Origin: Gammaproteobacteria bacterium
GTDB lineage: Bacteria; Pseudomonadota; Gammaproteobacteria; Eutrophobiales; Eutrophobiaceae
NCBI GenBank assembly: GCA_012103475.1
Contig: WLWS01000001.1
Location: forward strand, 1 to 64,000
Length of the DNA: 64,000 nt
Direction: 5' to 3'
Positions 45,527 through 55,121 of this stretch are shown piece after piece. Position numbers and translations under genes: made by a program. Position 1 is the first letter of the stretch, and each line of letters starts with the position of its first letter. The notes beneath the pieces were generated by a model. That model worked only from the letters and a program-made list of their open reading frames with translations, was not told the DNA's origin and searched no databases.

Positions 45527-46180
45527 TTAAACTTTGTCATTGTCATCCAGATAAGTCGAGATATAGCCAATCTGCATGCGCTTAAGTTCGTCAATTACCT
45601 TAGGGTCATATCGTTTACCTCTGGAAACAGAAAGATCCAGCATCGCCGGAACAATTTCTCCGATACAACTACCAATAAGTTCTCTTTTGCTTACCGGGAA
45701 GCTGATACCACATTTCTCCAGAGCCTTCATGATTACTTTGGCCACGTCTTCATTTGATTTCCGGTAAATCTCTTTCAACCCTGGTGTAGCGAGCATAGCA
45801 CTCTGTAGCGCAATTAAGCCTTTTTCGTTGCGGGTTTCTTTAATCATCGCATCGATTAAACCGGACATCATATCCTGCCAGGAAATTGTTTCGGTCAATA
45901 TAGCCACGTAATCAAGGACTATTTCTGTTTGTTTATCATTGAGTCGAACTGCGAGTGTCGCCAGAATTGCATACTTATTCGGAAAGTATTTATACACAGC
46001 ACTAATATTTACGCCTGCTCTTTCTGCAACCAGATTAGTGTTGAATCCATCCAGGCCAACATCATCAAGCAAACCCGCTGTTGCCATAAGTATTTTTTCA
46101 TAGGTTTGTCTGGCGCGCGCCTGTTTCGGTTCTTTTCTTAGTTCCAACTCTAAATCAGAATTTGCTACTTTACTTTTCAT
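45527..46180 (-). CDS. TetR/AcrR family transcriptional regulator
   Basis: A 217-aa repressor with helix-turn-helix at about residues 32-62 (AGLLDDVGLDGFNTNLVAERAGVNISAVYKYFPNKYAIL). I chose the ATG at 46180 (MKSKVANSDLEL); the open frame upstream adds a hydrophobic stretch foreign to TetR proteins. It is co-transcribed with the MFS gene that starts right after it, a common TetR/efflux pair. Confidence 0.88.
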   Translation of the reverse strand: MKSKVANSDLELELRKEPKQARARQTYEKILMATAGLLDDVGLDGFNTNLVAERAGVNISAVYKYFPNKYAILATLAVRLNDKQTEIVLDYVAILTETISWQDMMSGLIDAMIKETRNEKGLIALQSAMLATPGLKEIYRKSNEDVAKVIMKALEKCGISFPVSKRELIGSCIGEIVPAMLDLSVSRGKRYDPKVIDELKRMQIGYISTYLDDNDKV

Positions 46181-46294
46181 AAATCTATTGTGTATGAGGA
46201 AAGCTGAAATACTAATTAGACTTGAAACAAATAAGTAAGTAAATGCTTTTGTTGACGCCGATTGGCATTGATACATTAACTAATGTAGCCAAAG

Positions 46295-46855
46295 TTAAAA
46301 ATCATACGGGCCAGCTTTATAAATTTCCTCAGGCAACCATGTTTCATGAATATGTAACCAACGGAATGGTTTCGATTTCGATAAAACCACTGTAGTGCGA
46401 CGACCACTTTCAGGGCGATCGGAAAATACTGCATGACGTTGCCATTCCGTATAAGTCGCTATGATATGAGAATCCGACTGATGCAGAACTTTGACATCGC
46501 GAATCGCGATACGAAAATCAGAGGCTATGCCGCGAGCTCCAGCGAGGAAACCTGTTAAGGCAGTTTGATCAAGCAAAGCACCACCGGGACCAATATAATG
46601 AACCTTGCTATCGAAACGGGACGTAAACTCATCAAAAACTGACTGATCAGCTTTACCGTTAAACCAGTCGACAAAGAACTGGTGCAATTCCTCAACTTCA
46701 ATTCGGACATCTTTTTCCAGGCTCCTTGCTGCGATTGGCTCCATGTCGCTTTCTGAGTGCCGGGTTTCGGCAAGACATATACTATTCAATGATATGAGAA
46801 GCAACCAAAGCGACGATAGTAATACGGGTTTTCTACCTATCAGTTTGTTATTCAT
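46295..46855 (-). CDS. Secreted SnoaL/NTF2-like protein
   Basis: A 186-aa protein with a signal peptide (about residues 1-29, ending SICLAET) and an NTF2-like domain: VEELHQFFVDWFNGKADQSVFDEFTSRFD and FLHIHETWLPEE-like end (RWLHIHETWLPEEI). It may bind or transform a small ligand in the periplasm. No active-site assignment is possible. It is upstream of the TetR gene on the same strand. Confidence 0.7.
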   Translation of the reverse strand: MNNKLIGRKPVLLSSLWLLLISLNSICLAETRHSESDMEPIAARSLEKDVRIEVEELHQFFVDWFNGKADQSVFDEFTSRFDSKVHYIGPGGALLDQTALTGFLAGARGIASDFRIAIRDVKVLHQSDSHIIATYTEWQRHAVFSDRPESGRRTTVVLSKSKPFRWLHIHETWLPEEIYKAGPYDF

Positions 46856-46940
46856 TTCTTATTTCTCTTTTAATAAATTGCAAATATAGAATAACATCGT
46901 CATCAATGAATTGAGATCTTAAATTGACAGAGGAACTACA

Positions 46941-47546
46941 ATGACCTGGATTAAAACTATCCCGTATGAAGAAGCTGAAGGCCAATTATTAAAATTGTAT
47001 GAGCGTGTCAAAGGACCAGACAATAATGTGGATAATATTATGCTGGCACATAGTTTACGACCTCACAGCATGACCGGTCATATGACTTTGTATAAAAATG
47101 TTCTACACAATTCCCGTAATACTGTAGAAAAATGGACTCTGGAATTATTTGGTGTCTATACGAGTATGCTGAATGAATGTGATTATTGTGTAGAACATCA
47201 TTTCAATGGTCTGAAGAATTTACTCAAAAACGATGCCTACGCACGTGACATACGAAAAGCGCTGGTTTCAGAAGATTGGGAAAGTATATTCGAGCCAAAA
47301 TTAGTGACCGCACTGGCCTACATAGAGAAGCTTACCAGGAATCCCGCAACTCTCAGTGAAGATGATATAAATAAATTGCGCAATGCTCGTTGGGATGACG
47401 GTGAAATCCTGGAAATTAATCAGGTCACGGCCTATTTCAACTACGCTAATCGAACTGTATTGGGTCTTGGTATTAATACCGAAGGCGACATACTTGGCTT
47501 GTCGCCAAATGACTCTGATGACGAACAAAACTGGCAACATACATAA
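46941..47546 (+). CDS. Carboxymuconolactone decarboxylase / AhpD-like protein
   Basis: A 201-aa all-helical protein of the AhpD-like fold. The redox motif CDYCVEHH (residues about 75-82) followed by a long helix matches the peroxidase-related branch (YciW/CMD-like). Members reduce peroxides through the CxxC pair. The neighbours suggest protection or lactone chemistry within the catabolic island, but neither is shown. A 165-nt gap separates it from the thiolase. Confidence 0.85.
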   Translation: MTWIKTIPYEEAEGQLLKLYERVKGPDNNVDNIMLAHSLRPHSMTGHMTLYKNVLHNSRNTVEKWTLELFGVYTSMLNECDYCVEHHFNGLKNLLKNDAYARDIRKALVSEDWESIFEPKLVTALAYIEKLTRNPATLSEDDINKLRNARWDDGEILEINQVTAYFNYANRTVLGLGINTEGDILGLSPNDSDDEQNWQHT

Positions 47547-47710
47547 TATTATTGCCAATTAACGCGGTTTTTGAACACACTTATTTAGGGTAGATCAAAT
47601 ACAAACTGCTTCACTATCTTTATGAATGAAGGTCAATTGAACTAATCCCCACCGGAGTCTATGCTGGATGGGGTAAAGAAAATTAATAACGAGAGATAAA
47701 AGGTATAGAA

Positions 47711-48892
47711 ATGAGTGATGAAATTGTTGTTGTCGGAATGGCTCGTACACCTCTTGGCGGGCTACAGGGCGGATTAGCAAATATGACCGCCGCAGATTTA
47801 GGTGCAACTGCCATTAGTGCCGCAATAGAACGTAGCCAGATTTCGCCAGAGTCAATTGATGAAACTTTGATGGGCTGTGTATTACCGGCAGGTCAGGGTC
47901 AGGCGCCTGCACGACAGGCCTCTCTCGCGGCCGGTATTCCTATGTCTACCGGGTGTACCACGATAAACAAGATGTGTGGTTCCGCCATGAAATCTGTGAT
48001 GCTGGGCATGGATATCATCAAAGCCGGTTCGGCAAATGTCGTCGCTGCAGGTGGCATGGAAAGTATGAGCAAGGCTCCTTACCTCTTGCCAAAAGCACGA
48101 GAGGGAATGCGCCTTGGCCATGGTCAGTTATTGGACCATATGTTTTTTGACGGTCTGGAAGATGCCTACGACAAAGGTAAGTTAATGGGTGTGTTTGCTG
48201 AAGCTACGGCGAGCAAATTTGAATTCACACGTGAAGCGCAGGATGCCTATGCAATCGAATCACTGCAGCGCGCAAAAAAGGCCATCGAAGAAGGTCGCTT
48301 TAAACAGGAAATTGCCCCGGTCACAGTCAAAAGCCGGAAAGGCGATACCGTGGTTGATACGGACGAACAACCGGGTAATGCGAGAATCGATAAGATCCCG
48401 CAACTCAATCCCGCCTTCGCTAAAGATGGCACAGTGACAGCCGCCAACTCAAGTTCTATATCAGATGGTGCGGCAGCTCTGATTCTCATGAAAGCATCAG
48501 AAGCAGATAAACGAGGCCTGACACCCATTGCGCGATTGCTGGCCCATGCTACCAATGCCCATGAACCGGCGTGGTTTACCACAGCACCTGTAGGAGCAAT
48601 CCAGAAGGTGATGAAAAGTGTCAACTGGGAAATCGACGATGTTGATTTATTTGAAGTGAACGAAGCCTTCGCTGTTGTCACCATGGCAGCAATGGATCAA
48701 TTGAAACTGCCTCACGAGAAGGTAAATGTAAACGGCGGTGCCTGTGCCCTCGGACATCCAATCGGCGCTTCAGGTGCCCGTATCATGGTGACCTTAATAG
48801 CGGCCCTGCAGAACAAAGGCTTGAAACGTGGCGTTGCCAGTTTGTGTATTGGTGGTGGTGAAGCGACTGCTGTGGCACTTGAACTGGTTTAA
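47711..48892 (+). CDS. Acetyl-CoA acetyltransferase (thiolase)
   Basis: A 393-aa thiolase with the three landmarks: acyl-binding Cys in TTINKMCGSAMKS (about residue 89), GGACALGHPIGASGARI with the catalytic His near residue 349, and the second Cys in SLCIGGGEATAV. It either cleaves a 3-oxoacyl-CoA at the end of a degradation pathway or condenses acetyl-CoA. Its position with hydrolases and HyuA/HyuB favours degradation. Numbering close to PhaA/AtoB, but the symbol cannot be chosen safely. Confidence 0.93.
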   Translation: MSDEIVVVGMARTPLGGLQGGLANMTAADLGATAISAAIERSQISPESIDETLMGCVLPAGQGQAPARQASLAAGIPMSTGCTTINKMCGSAMKSVMLGMDIIKAGSANVVAAGGMESMSKAPYLLPKAREGMRLGHGQLLDHMFFDGLEDAYDKGKLMGVFAEATASKFEFTREAQDAYAIESLQRAKKAIEEGRFKQEIAPVTVKSRKGDTVVDTDEQPGNARIDKIPQLNPAFAKDGTVTAANSSSISDGAAALILMKASEADKRGLTPIARLLAHATNAHEPAWFTTAPVGAIQKVMKSVNWEIDDVDLFEVNEAFAVVTMAAMDQLKLPHEKVNVNGGACALGHPIGASGARIMVTLIAALQNKGLKRGVASLCIGGGEATAVALELV

Positions 48893-48914
48893 GCTGGATT
48901 CATTTTATAATTTT

Positions 48915-50219
48915 ATGAATAAGGGCAAACTGTTTCTGGGTTCTTGTTTTGCATTAACACTAGCCCTTCCAGCTATGGCTCAAACCATAGTTATCCATGC
49001 AGGAACCCTGATAGCAATCCCTGGCACCACTCCCCTCGTAAAGCAAAGTATTGTTATTGAAGATGGCAAGGTGCTTCGCATTGAGAATGGTTACGTGCGA
49101 CAGGATGACAGCCAGACCATAGATCTATCCTGTTGCCATGTGCTTCCCGGATTCATAGATATGCATGTTCATCTGACCTCTAAAGTGGCACCGGGTGGAA
49201 AACTTCGAGTGGTTACGGAAAACTCGGCAGATCTGGCACTACGGGCAGCTGAATACGCAAAACTAACCATCGAAGCCGGCTTTACCACGGTTGTTGATCT
49301 GGGTACCGGACGACGGGCGCATGAAAAAGCAATATATGCCCTTCGCGACGCCACTCGGGAACACCGACTCCCCGGACCGCGCATTGTCGCAGTTGGTAGC
49401 CCCATTTCTCCTACTGGAAAATCACGCACGGGTTTGTATCGATCAGAAGTGGAAGATGTTGTCGGACCGCAAGCGGTTTGCAATGGTGCGGATGACTGTC
49501 GACGTGCCGTCAGGGAGCAGGTGAAACGGGGTGCGGACGCAATCAATTTCTATAATACAGGCAGCTTGCTGGACGACTACCTGGTCGAACAAACTTTTAC
49601 AGATGCTGAAATGCTGGCCATTGTTGAAACTGCACATTCATTGGGCCGTAAAGTAATTGCTGACGGGCATACTGCAGCTGGAGTCAATGCCGCTATCAGG
49701 GCCGGTGCTGATGTGCTTGACACCATGCCCTGGCCAGATAAGGAAACCTGGCGATTAATCAGGAAAAACAAAACCTTCTTTTCTCCGCATTTATATGCAT
49801 TCGCAGTCTCTCTAGGCGATACAGAGGAGTCTCTACGTGACGGTACAACGCACTGGCTACCCGAACCTATTCTGAAACGTATGTTAACGGTCAAACAAAA
49901 CACCTCCTCTGCACAGGAAGCACATCAACGAGGTGTGAGAATTGCTTTTGGTTCTGACACTGGCGTAATAAATCATGGTGATAACGCCGGCGAATTCGAG
50001 GAACTGGTTAAAAATGGACTTTCGACAATGGATGCCATCACTACGGCCACAGTCAATGCAGCAAGCGCCCTCGGTATGGAACAGATAATAGGCAGTCTGA
50101 AGAAAGGATATGCAGCTGACATCGTCGCATTTGAAAATAACCCTCTACAAAACATAAGCGAATTAAGACAAGTGGTATTTGTTATGCGTGACGGTGTGGT
50201 ATACAGAAACGAACTATGA
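48915..50219 (+). CDS. Periplasmic amidohydrolase-family hydrolase
   Basis: A 434-aa metal-dependent hydrolase with a signal peptide (cleavage near LPAMAQT). Metal ligands are HVHLTS after the first strand, the His in DGHTAAGVNAAI and the Asp in GSDTGV. The sequence has no clear carboxylated Lys that I can place. The ATG at 48915 lies 22 nt after the thiolase stop; the earlier frame overlaps the thiolase. The likely substrate is an amide, lactam or ester taken up into the periplasm. The next gene starts 12 nt later. Confidence 0.88.
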   Translation: MNKGKLFLGSCFALTLALPAMAQTIVIHAGTLIAIPGTTPLVKQSIVIEDGKVLRIENGYVRQDDSQTIDLSCCHVLPGFIDMHVHLTSKVAPGGKLRVVTENSADLALRAAEYAKLTIEAGFTTVVDLGTGRRAHEKAIYALRDATREHRLPGPRIVAVGSPISPTGKSRTGLYRSEVEDVVGPQAVCNGADDCRRAVREQVKRGADAINFYNTGSLLDDYLVEQTFTDAEMLAIVETAHSLGRKVIADGHTAAGVNAAIRAGADVLDTMPWPDKETWRLIRKNKTFFSPHLYAFAVSLGDTEESLRDGTTHWLPEPILKRMLTVKQNTSSAQEAHQRGVRIAFGSDTGVINHGDNAGEFEELVKNGLSTMDAITTATVNAASALGMEQIIGSLKKGYAADIVAFENNPLQNISELRQVVFVMRDGVVYRNEL

Positions 50220-50231
50220 TCAGGTACTGCT

Positions 50232-51143
50232 ATGAATAGAGTCTTTCCACGGGGTTTAGTAATGAGCGCTTGCCTCATCTCACTATTTTCGGTCACTGCA
50301 CAAGTTGTGATGCCCGATTTTAATAAGATCGAAGTCAAGACCCATGCCTTGCGAAACGGAATTTACATGCTCGAAGGATTTGGCGGAAATATCGGCGTCA
50401 GTGTTGGTGAAGATGGCACACTTCTGGTCGACGACCAATACGCTCCCTTGTCAGCCAAAGTCCTGGATGCCCTTAGCAAATTGAGCCCGAATAAAGTGAA
50501 ATATGTACTCAATACTCACCATCATGCTGATCACACAGGTGGTAACGAAAATTTCGGTAAACGGGGTGCTCTGATTGTTGCACACGAAGGAGCTCGCGAG
50601 CACCTGATACAGGAAATGCTAGCCGAGCGGCGTCCATCAACTGCTCCGCTTTCAAATGTTGCACTCCCGGTTCTAACTTTTAATGACAGAATGACATTTC
50701 ATCTAAATGGAGAAACTATTGAAGTCTTTCATGTAAAAAGTGCGCATACCGATAGCGATGTAGTTGTTTATTTTAGAAACTCAAATATCGTTCATACAGG
50801 AGATACCTATTTTAATGGCGTTTATCCGTTTATTGATGTCAAGTCAGGTGGCTCAATCAACGGAATGATTCAACTTTATAGTCAACTAGTTGAAATTATG
50901 AATGAAGATACGCTTATTATTCCCGGTCATGGCCCGGTATCTGATATTGAGGAAATGCGTAGCTATCAGGCCCTGTTAAGTGATATCCGTGACCGCGTAG
51001 CGAAGGGAATGAAAAACGGGAAGTCGCTTGATGAGTTGATCAATGAAAATATTCTCGATGATCTTGATTCGGTATGGGGTCAGGATTTCGTTAAATCATC
51101 TGACATGATAAAAATGACCTACCACTCGTTGTCTATAAGATAA
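50232..51143 (+). CDS. Metallo-beta-lactamase-fold hydrolase, secreted
   Basis: A 303-aa MBL-fold enzyme with a signal peptide (residues about 1-25). HHHADHTGGNE gives the dinuclear zinc site, with further ligands in SAHTDSDVVVYF and PGHGPV. Similar proteins hydrolyse lactones or act in quinoprotein-linked pathways. It follows the amidohydrolase closely and probably shares a transcript with it. No beta-lactam resistance is implied. Confidence 0.88.
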   Translation: MNRVFPRGLVMSACLISLFSVTAQVVMPDFNKIEVKTHALRNGIYMLEGFGGNIGVSVGEDGTLLVDDQYAPLSAKVLDALSKLSPNKVKYVLNTHHHADHTGGNENFGKRGALIVAHEGAREHLIQEMLAERRPSTAPLSNVALPVLTFNDRMTFHLNGETIEVFHVKSAHTDSDVVVYFRNSNIVHTGDTYFNGVYPFIDVKSGGSINGMIQLYSQLVEIMNEDTLIIPGHGPVSDIEEMRSYQALLSDIRDRVAKGMKNGKSLDELINENILDDLDSVWGQDFVKSSDMIKMTYHSLSIR

Positions 51144-51363
51144 GCGAACACTATTCAAGGTAGAGAAAAATAGATTCTTTGGATCATTGCTGGCTTGTAC
51201 TTCGGAAGTCAGGTCCCGCACCTTTTGCCGCCCAGAAGAGAATGGATAGTCTGACTTGACTATGTATATGGCTACCGCCACTATCAAAGATCTTGTTTTG
51301 CAAAGAATTTGTGCAAAGACAGGCAATAACACACGCCTTTACTGTATATGAGGTTAATTTTTG
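51144..51363. other. Intergenic region before hyuA
   Basis: A stretch of 220 bases without a supported gene. A short imperfect inverted run is visible near 51200-51250 but no conserved signal. It must hold the promoter of hyuA-hyuB-LLM. Confidence 0.4.
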
Positions 51364-53448
51364 ATGGGAGCTTCGAAATTGAAAACTGGCGCACAACTCG
51401 GTATTGATGTCGGCGGCACCTTCGTTGACATTGTGCTGCGCACGGATGACGGATGTGAGCACAGTGATAAATTACTCGCCGAACCGGATAAATTAATTCA
51501 GGTTATCGAAGACAGTGTCGCGAAACTTTTGGCTGGTGCCGGTATAGAAGGCAGTGATGTATATAAAGTAATACATGCCACCACACGCGGGTGTAATGCA
51601 GTACTTGAACGTAAGGGGCCGGATATTGCTCTGATTACCACACGCGGATTCCGCGATGTCCTGCAGATTGGTCGGGCCTTACGTTGGAGTATGTACGACG
51701 TGCAAATGGATAAGCCAACACCATTGGTTCCCAGGTCTCGCTCCTTCGAAGTTACCGAACGTTGTATGGCTGATGGTAGTGTCAGAACGAAACTGATCGA
51801 AGAAGAGTTGCGTCTGCTAGCTGATGAATTTCAACAGAAAAACATCACTTCTGTTGTCGTTTCCTTTATGCATTCCTATATCGCGCCTGAGCATGAACGT
51901 CGTGCAAAAGCTTTTCTTCTTGAGCAATGCCCTGAGCTGGAAGTCACTATTTCTTCCGACGTGTCTTTACAGGGTAGAGAGTATGAACGTACCAGCACAG
52001 CGGTAGTAAATGCCTATCTCACACCGGTACTTGGTGCCTATTTTCGTGACCTGGCCGCAATGCTTCCAAGACTAGGCATAAACTCTCAATTGTGGATTAT
52101 GCAATCAAGTGGCGGTCTGGCCACCGCTGAGCAAGCAGCAAAGGCGCCGGTAAGTACATTGGAATCGGGACCTGCAGCAGGCGTGCTTGCTTCGACGCAT
52201 TTTGGCTCCTTGTGTGGACACAAGGATCTGCTCTCCTTTGACATGGGTGGGACGACTGCAAAAACAGCTATTGTCGAAGCCGGTGTGCCAAGCAAGACAA
52301 CCTATTTCGAACTCGAACGAAGCCTGAACCGGCGTGGCAGTGGTTTACCTGTGGATACGCCAACCATTGATCTGGTGGAAATCGGTGCCGGCGGAGGTTC
52401 GATAGCAGAGCCGCGTCTTGGCATTCTTAACGTCGGACCACAAAGTGCCGGTGCTCAGCCTGGACCTTCGTGTTACGGACTGGGTGGGGACAAGCCCACT
52501 GTCACTGACGCCAATCTTTTACTGGGCTATTTGAATCATGAAAGGTTTGCTGGCGGTAGTATGAGTCTGGACCTTGAATCAGCTAACAAGGCAATGGATA
52601 CGCTTGCATCCCAACTTGATCTTGACCGGATTCGAACTGCATGGGGAATATACGAAGTCGTCAATCTGGAGATGGAACGTGCATTACGTCTGGTTTCTAT
52701 CGATCGCGGTTTTGACCCGCGAAGTTTTGTACTGGTGTGTATCGGAGGAGCCGCTGCAGTTCACGGAAGCTATCTCGCACGGGCTTTGGGCATCGAAAAA
52801 ATGATTGTCCCGCCCGGTGCCGGGGTCGGTTCGGCTATTGGTCTTCTACAGGCACTTGAATCAGTCGAACTCGCGCAATCAGGCCAGATATTACTAGATG
52901 AAGCTGATGCCAGTGAGCGCGCAAATTCCATTTTAAAATCAATGGAAGATAATGCACGTAAAAATATTGAAGGTTCCTGGTCTGATAAAGATTTATCTGT
53001 TCGACGTGCTGTGGGTTTGCGTTATGCAGGTCAGGGGTTTGAACTTAAAGTCGGATTAAACGAGAGTGGCGATATCGATATTGAACAACTTGCTGAATCT
53101 TTTCATGTTCGCTACGAACAGAATTATGGTTACCGGGAAACAAGCTTATCAATAGAGGCCGTCACCTGGTATCTGACAGTCACCCGGGAACAGGAAGTAT
53201 CACATTCACAGAATAAATTGGCGGGCAGCGACAAAGATTTTGAAAAGCTAACTCGATCTGTATATCTGGGCGATGCGGGTTTTGTAGATACTCTGGTGAT
53301 TGACAGGTCTGCACTTCGTGTTGGGGTCCCTATTAATGGTCCCTGTATTATTGAAGAAGCTTATACAACGACGCTGGTATTACCTGATGATGTACTCACG
53401 CTGGATGCAAGCGGCGCTCTGGTAATTGAAATAGGGAGTACAGAATAA
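51364..53448 (+). CDS. hyuA: HyuA-type hydantoinase/oxoprolinase subunit A
   Basis: ATP-binding subunit of an N-methylhydantoinase/oxoprolinase-type enzyme, 694 aa, cytoplasmic. GIDVGGTFVDIVL near the N-terminus and FDMGGTTAKTAIV in the middle are the phosphate-binding loops of this ASKHA fold. It pairs with HyuB directly downstream; the TAATG overlap couples them. ATP-driven ring opening of hydantoin-like, oxoproline-like or acetone/acetophenone-type substrates is known in the family. The substrate here is unknown. Confidence 0.92.
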   Translation: MGASKLKTGAQLGIDVGGTFVDIVLRTDDGCEHSDKLLAEPDKLIQVIEDSVAKLLAGAGIEGSDVYKVIHATTRGCNAVLERKGPDIALITTRGFRDVLQIGRALRWSMYDVQMDKPTPLVPRSRSFEVTERCMADGSVRTKLIEEELRLLADEFQQKNITSVVVSFMHSYIAPEHERRAKAFLLEQCPELEVTISSDVSLQGREYERTSTAVVNAYLTPVLGAYFRDLAAMLPRLGINSQLWIMQSSGGLATAEQAAKAPVSTLESGPAAGVLASTHFGSLCGHKDLLSFDMGGTTAKTAIVEAGVPSKTTYFELERSLNRRGSGLPVDTPTIDLVEIGAGGGSIAEPRLGILNVGPQSAGAQPGPSCYGLGGDKPTVTDANLLLGYLNHERFAGGSMSLDLESANKAMDTLASQLDLDRIRTAWGIYEVVNLEMERALRLVSIDRGFDPRSFVLVCIGGAAAVHGSYLARALGIEKMIVPPGAGVGSAIGLLQALESVELAQSGQILLDEADASERANSILKSMEDNARKNIEGSWSDKDLSVRRAVGLRYAGQGFELKVGLNESGDIDIEQLAESFHVRYEQNYGYRETSLSIEAVTWYLTVTREQEVSHSQNKLAGSDKDFEKLTRSVYLGDAGFVDTLVIDRSALRVGVPINGPCIIEEAYTTTLVLPDDVLTLDASGALVIEIGSTE

Positions 53449-55121
53449 TGACACCCGATAATTTAACCGTTGCCGTAATCTGGGGACGACTCGCCGCAAT
53501 TTGTGAAGAAATAGCCGAGGCCTTACAACATACCGCCTTTTCCGATCAGGTTCGTGAAGGTGGAGATTACTCAACCGCTGTCTTTGATGTAGACGCACGT
53601 TTGCTGGCTCAGGCTAACCGTAGTCCTGCACATCTTGGCGCAATGCCGGGCGTGGTAAAACACATGATCGAATACTACCCACCCGAGACACTCAAACCAC
53701 GCGATCTAATAATTATGAACGATCCTTACATCGGGTCTGGACATTTACCGGATGTATTTGCCATGAGTCCTGTATTTGCAGCAGAGACTCTGGTTGGTTT
53801 TGTTTGTTGTAGTGTGCATGTTACGGACATTGGCGGTTCTACACCGGGTAGTCAGGGCGTAGTCGGTGTGACTGATTTAATGCAGGAAGGATTACTGATA
53901 CTCCCGACCTTGCTCTATCGTGACGGCGAAGCAAATCAGGAGGTACTACGTTTGATCGAATCAAATGTGCGAGTGCCTGAATTGGTACTAGGTGATATCA
54001 GTGCTCAGCGAGCTGCGCTTCATGTCGGTGCTTTTAAAATGGGCGAACTCTACGAGAAACATGGCGAGAAACTCGTTAGCGCAGCAGCAGAGATATTCAT
54101 TGATCGATCCGAGCAGGCAGTACGTGCCGAGCTGGCGGCCATTCCGAATGGCAGTTATTCGTTTGAAGAATACCTTGACGACATGGGCCCTGAAACAGAA
54201 CCTGTTCTTATGGCCGTAACAGTGACGATTGAAGATGATTCGATCACCTACGACTTCTCAGGTTCTGCAAAACAGGTCGCCGCCTCAATAAATTGTACTC
54301 TGACCTATACAGCAGCTTATTGTTACTGGGCGACAAAGGCTATCACCACAGGTGACTCCATCCCGCAGAATGAAGGTCAGCTCAGACCGATCACTGTGAC
54401 CGCCACACCGGGAACATTTTTCAATCCTGTTCGACCGGCCCCTGTCGGTGGTCGCGCACTACTGAATCAACGTATCGTCGAACTTATTTTTGGCGCGCTT
54501 GGACCTGCTTTTCCGGAACGGGTCAGTGCCGGCAGCGGTCAATGGGTCAATCCTATTTTTGGTGGTACGGATCCGGACAGTGGTCGTCGCTTCATCTTTT
54601 ATGATTACGCAACCTCCGGTGTCGGTGCACGATTGACCAAGGATGGCATCGATTCCGTTTCTCCGATTGTCTCGGTTGAAAACATTCCCATAGAAGCACA
54701 GGAAGCCAAGAATCCTATTCTTGTGGAACGCTTTGAATTGATAACAGACTCGGGCGGTGCAGGACGTACACGTGGTGGTCTGGCCGTACGTAAAGACATA
54801 CGCATGCTTGTCGGTAACGTCAATCTGTCGAACCTCACCGATCGACATCGATTCCCGGTCTATGGTCTTGACGGCGGAATGCCGGGAACCCTTGGTGCGA
54901 CAATTCTCAACCCGGATACAGAGGTAGAAGAAAAGTTACAGTCCAAGGGAAACTACAACCTGCGCGAGAATGACGTGGTTAGTTTTGTCTGCTCTGGCAG
55001 TGGCGGTTTTGGTTCGCCTCTGGAGCGTGATCAGGAACTGGTTTATGAGGATGTTCGTGAAGGAAAAGTGTCAGTAGAGGCGGCTCGAGAATTTTACAAG
55101 GTTGAACTGGATGAGGAATAA
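53448..55121 (+). CDS. hyuB: HyuB-type hydantoinase/oxoprolinase subunit B
   Basis: Partner of HyuA, 557 aa, matching the usual HyuB length. DLIIMNDPYIGSGHLPDVFAMSPVF and the later GGRALLNQRIVELIFGALG, SGSGGFGSPLERD signatures are typical. Its ATG overlaps the hyuA stop by 1 nt. It and HyuA form one complex. Confidence 0.92.
   Translation: MTPDNLTVAVIWGRLAAICEEIAEALQHTAFSDQVREGGDYSTAVFDVDARLLAQANRSPAHLGAMPGVVKHMIEYYPPETLKPRDLIIMNDPYIGSGHLPDVFAMSPVFAAETLVGFVCCSVHVTDIGGSTPGSQGVVGVTDLMQEGLLILPTLLYRDGEANQEVLRLIESNVRVPELVLGDISAQRAALHVGAFKMGELYEKHGEKLVSAAAEIFIDRSEQAVRAELAAIPNGSYSFEEYLDDMGPETEPVLMAVTVTIEDDSITYDFSGSAKQVAASINCTLTYTAAYCYWATKAITTGDSIPQNEGQLRPITVTATPGTFFNPVRPAPVGGRALLNQRIVELIFGALGPAFPERVSAGSGQWVNPIFGGTDPDSGRRFIFYDYATSGVGARLTKDGIDSVSPIVSVENIPIEAQEAKNPILVERFELITDSGGAGRTRGGLAVRKDIRMLVGNVNLSNLTDRHRFPVYGLDGGMPGTLGATILNPDTEVEEKLQSKGNYNLRENDVVSFVCSGSGGFGSPLERDQELVYEDVREGKVSVEAAREFYKVELDEE

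Noticed and set aside
50232..51143. Reading the MBL-fold protein as a resistance beta-lactamase
   Set aside because: The zinc motif is common to many hydrolases and the context is catabolic; nothing specific to beta-lactams is visible.
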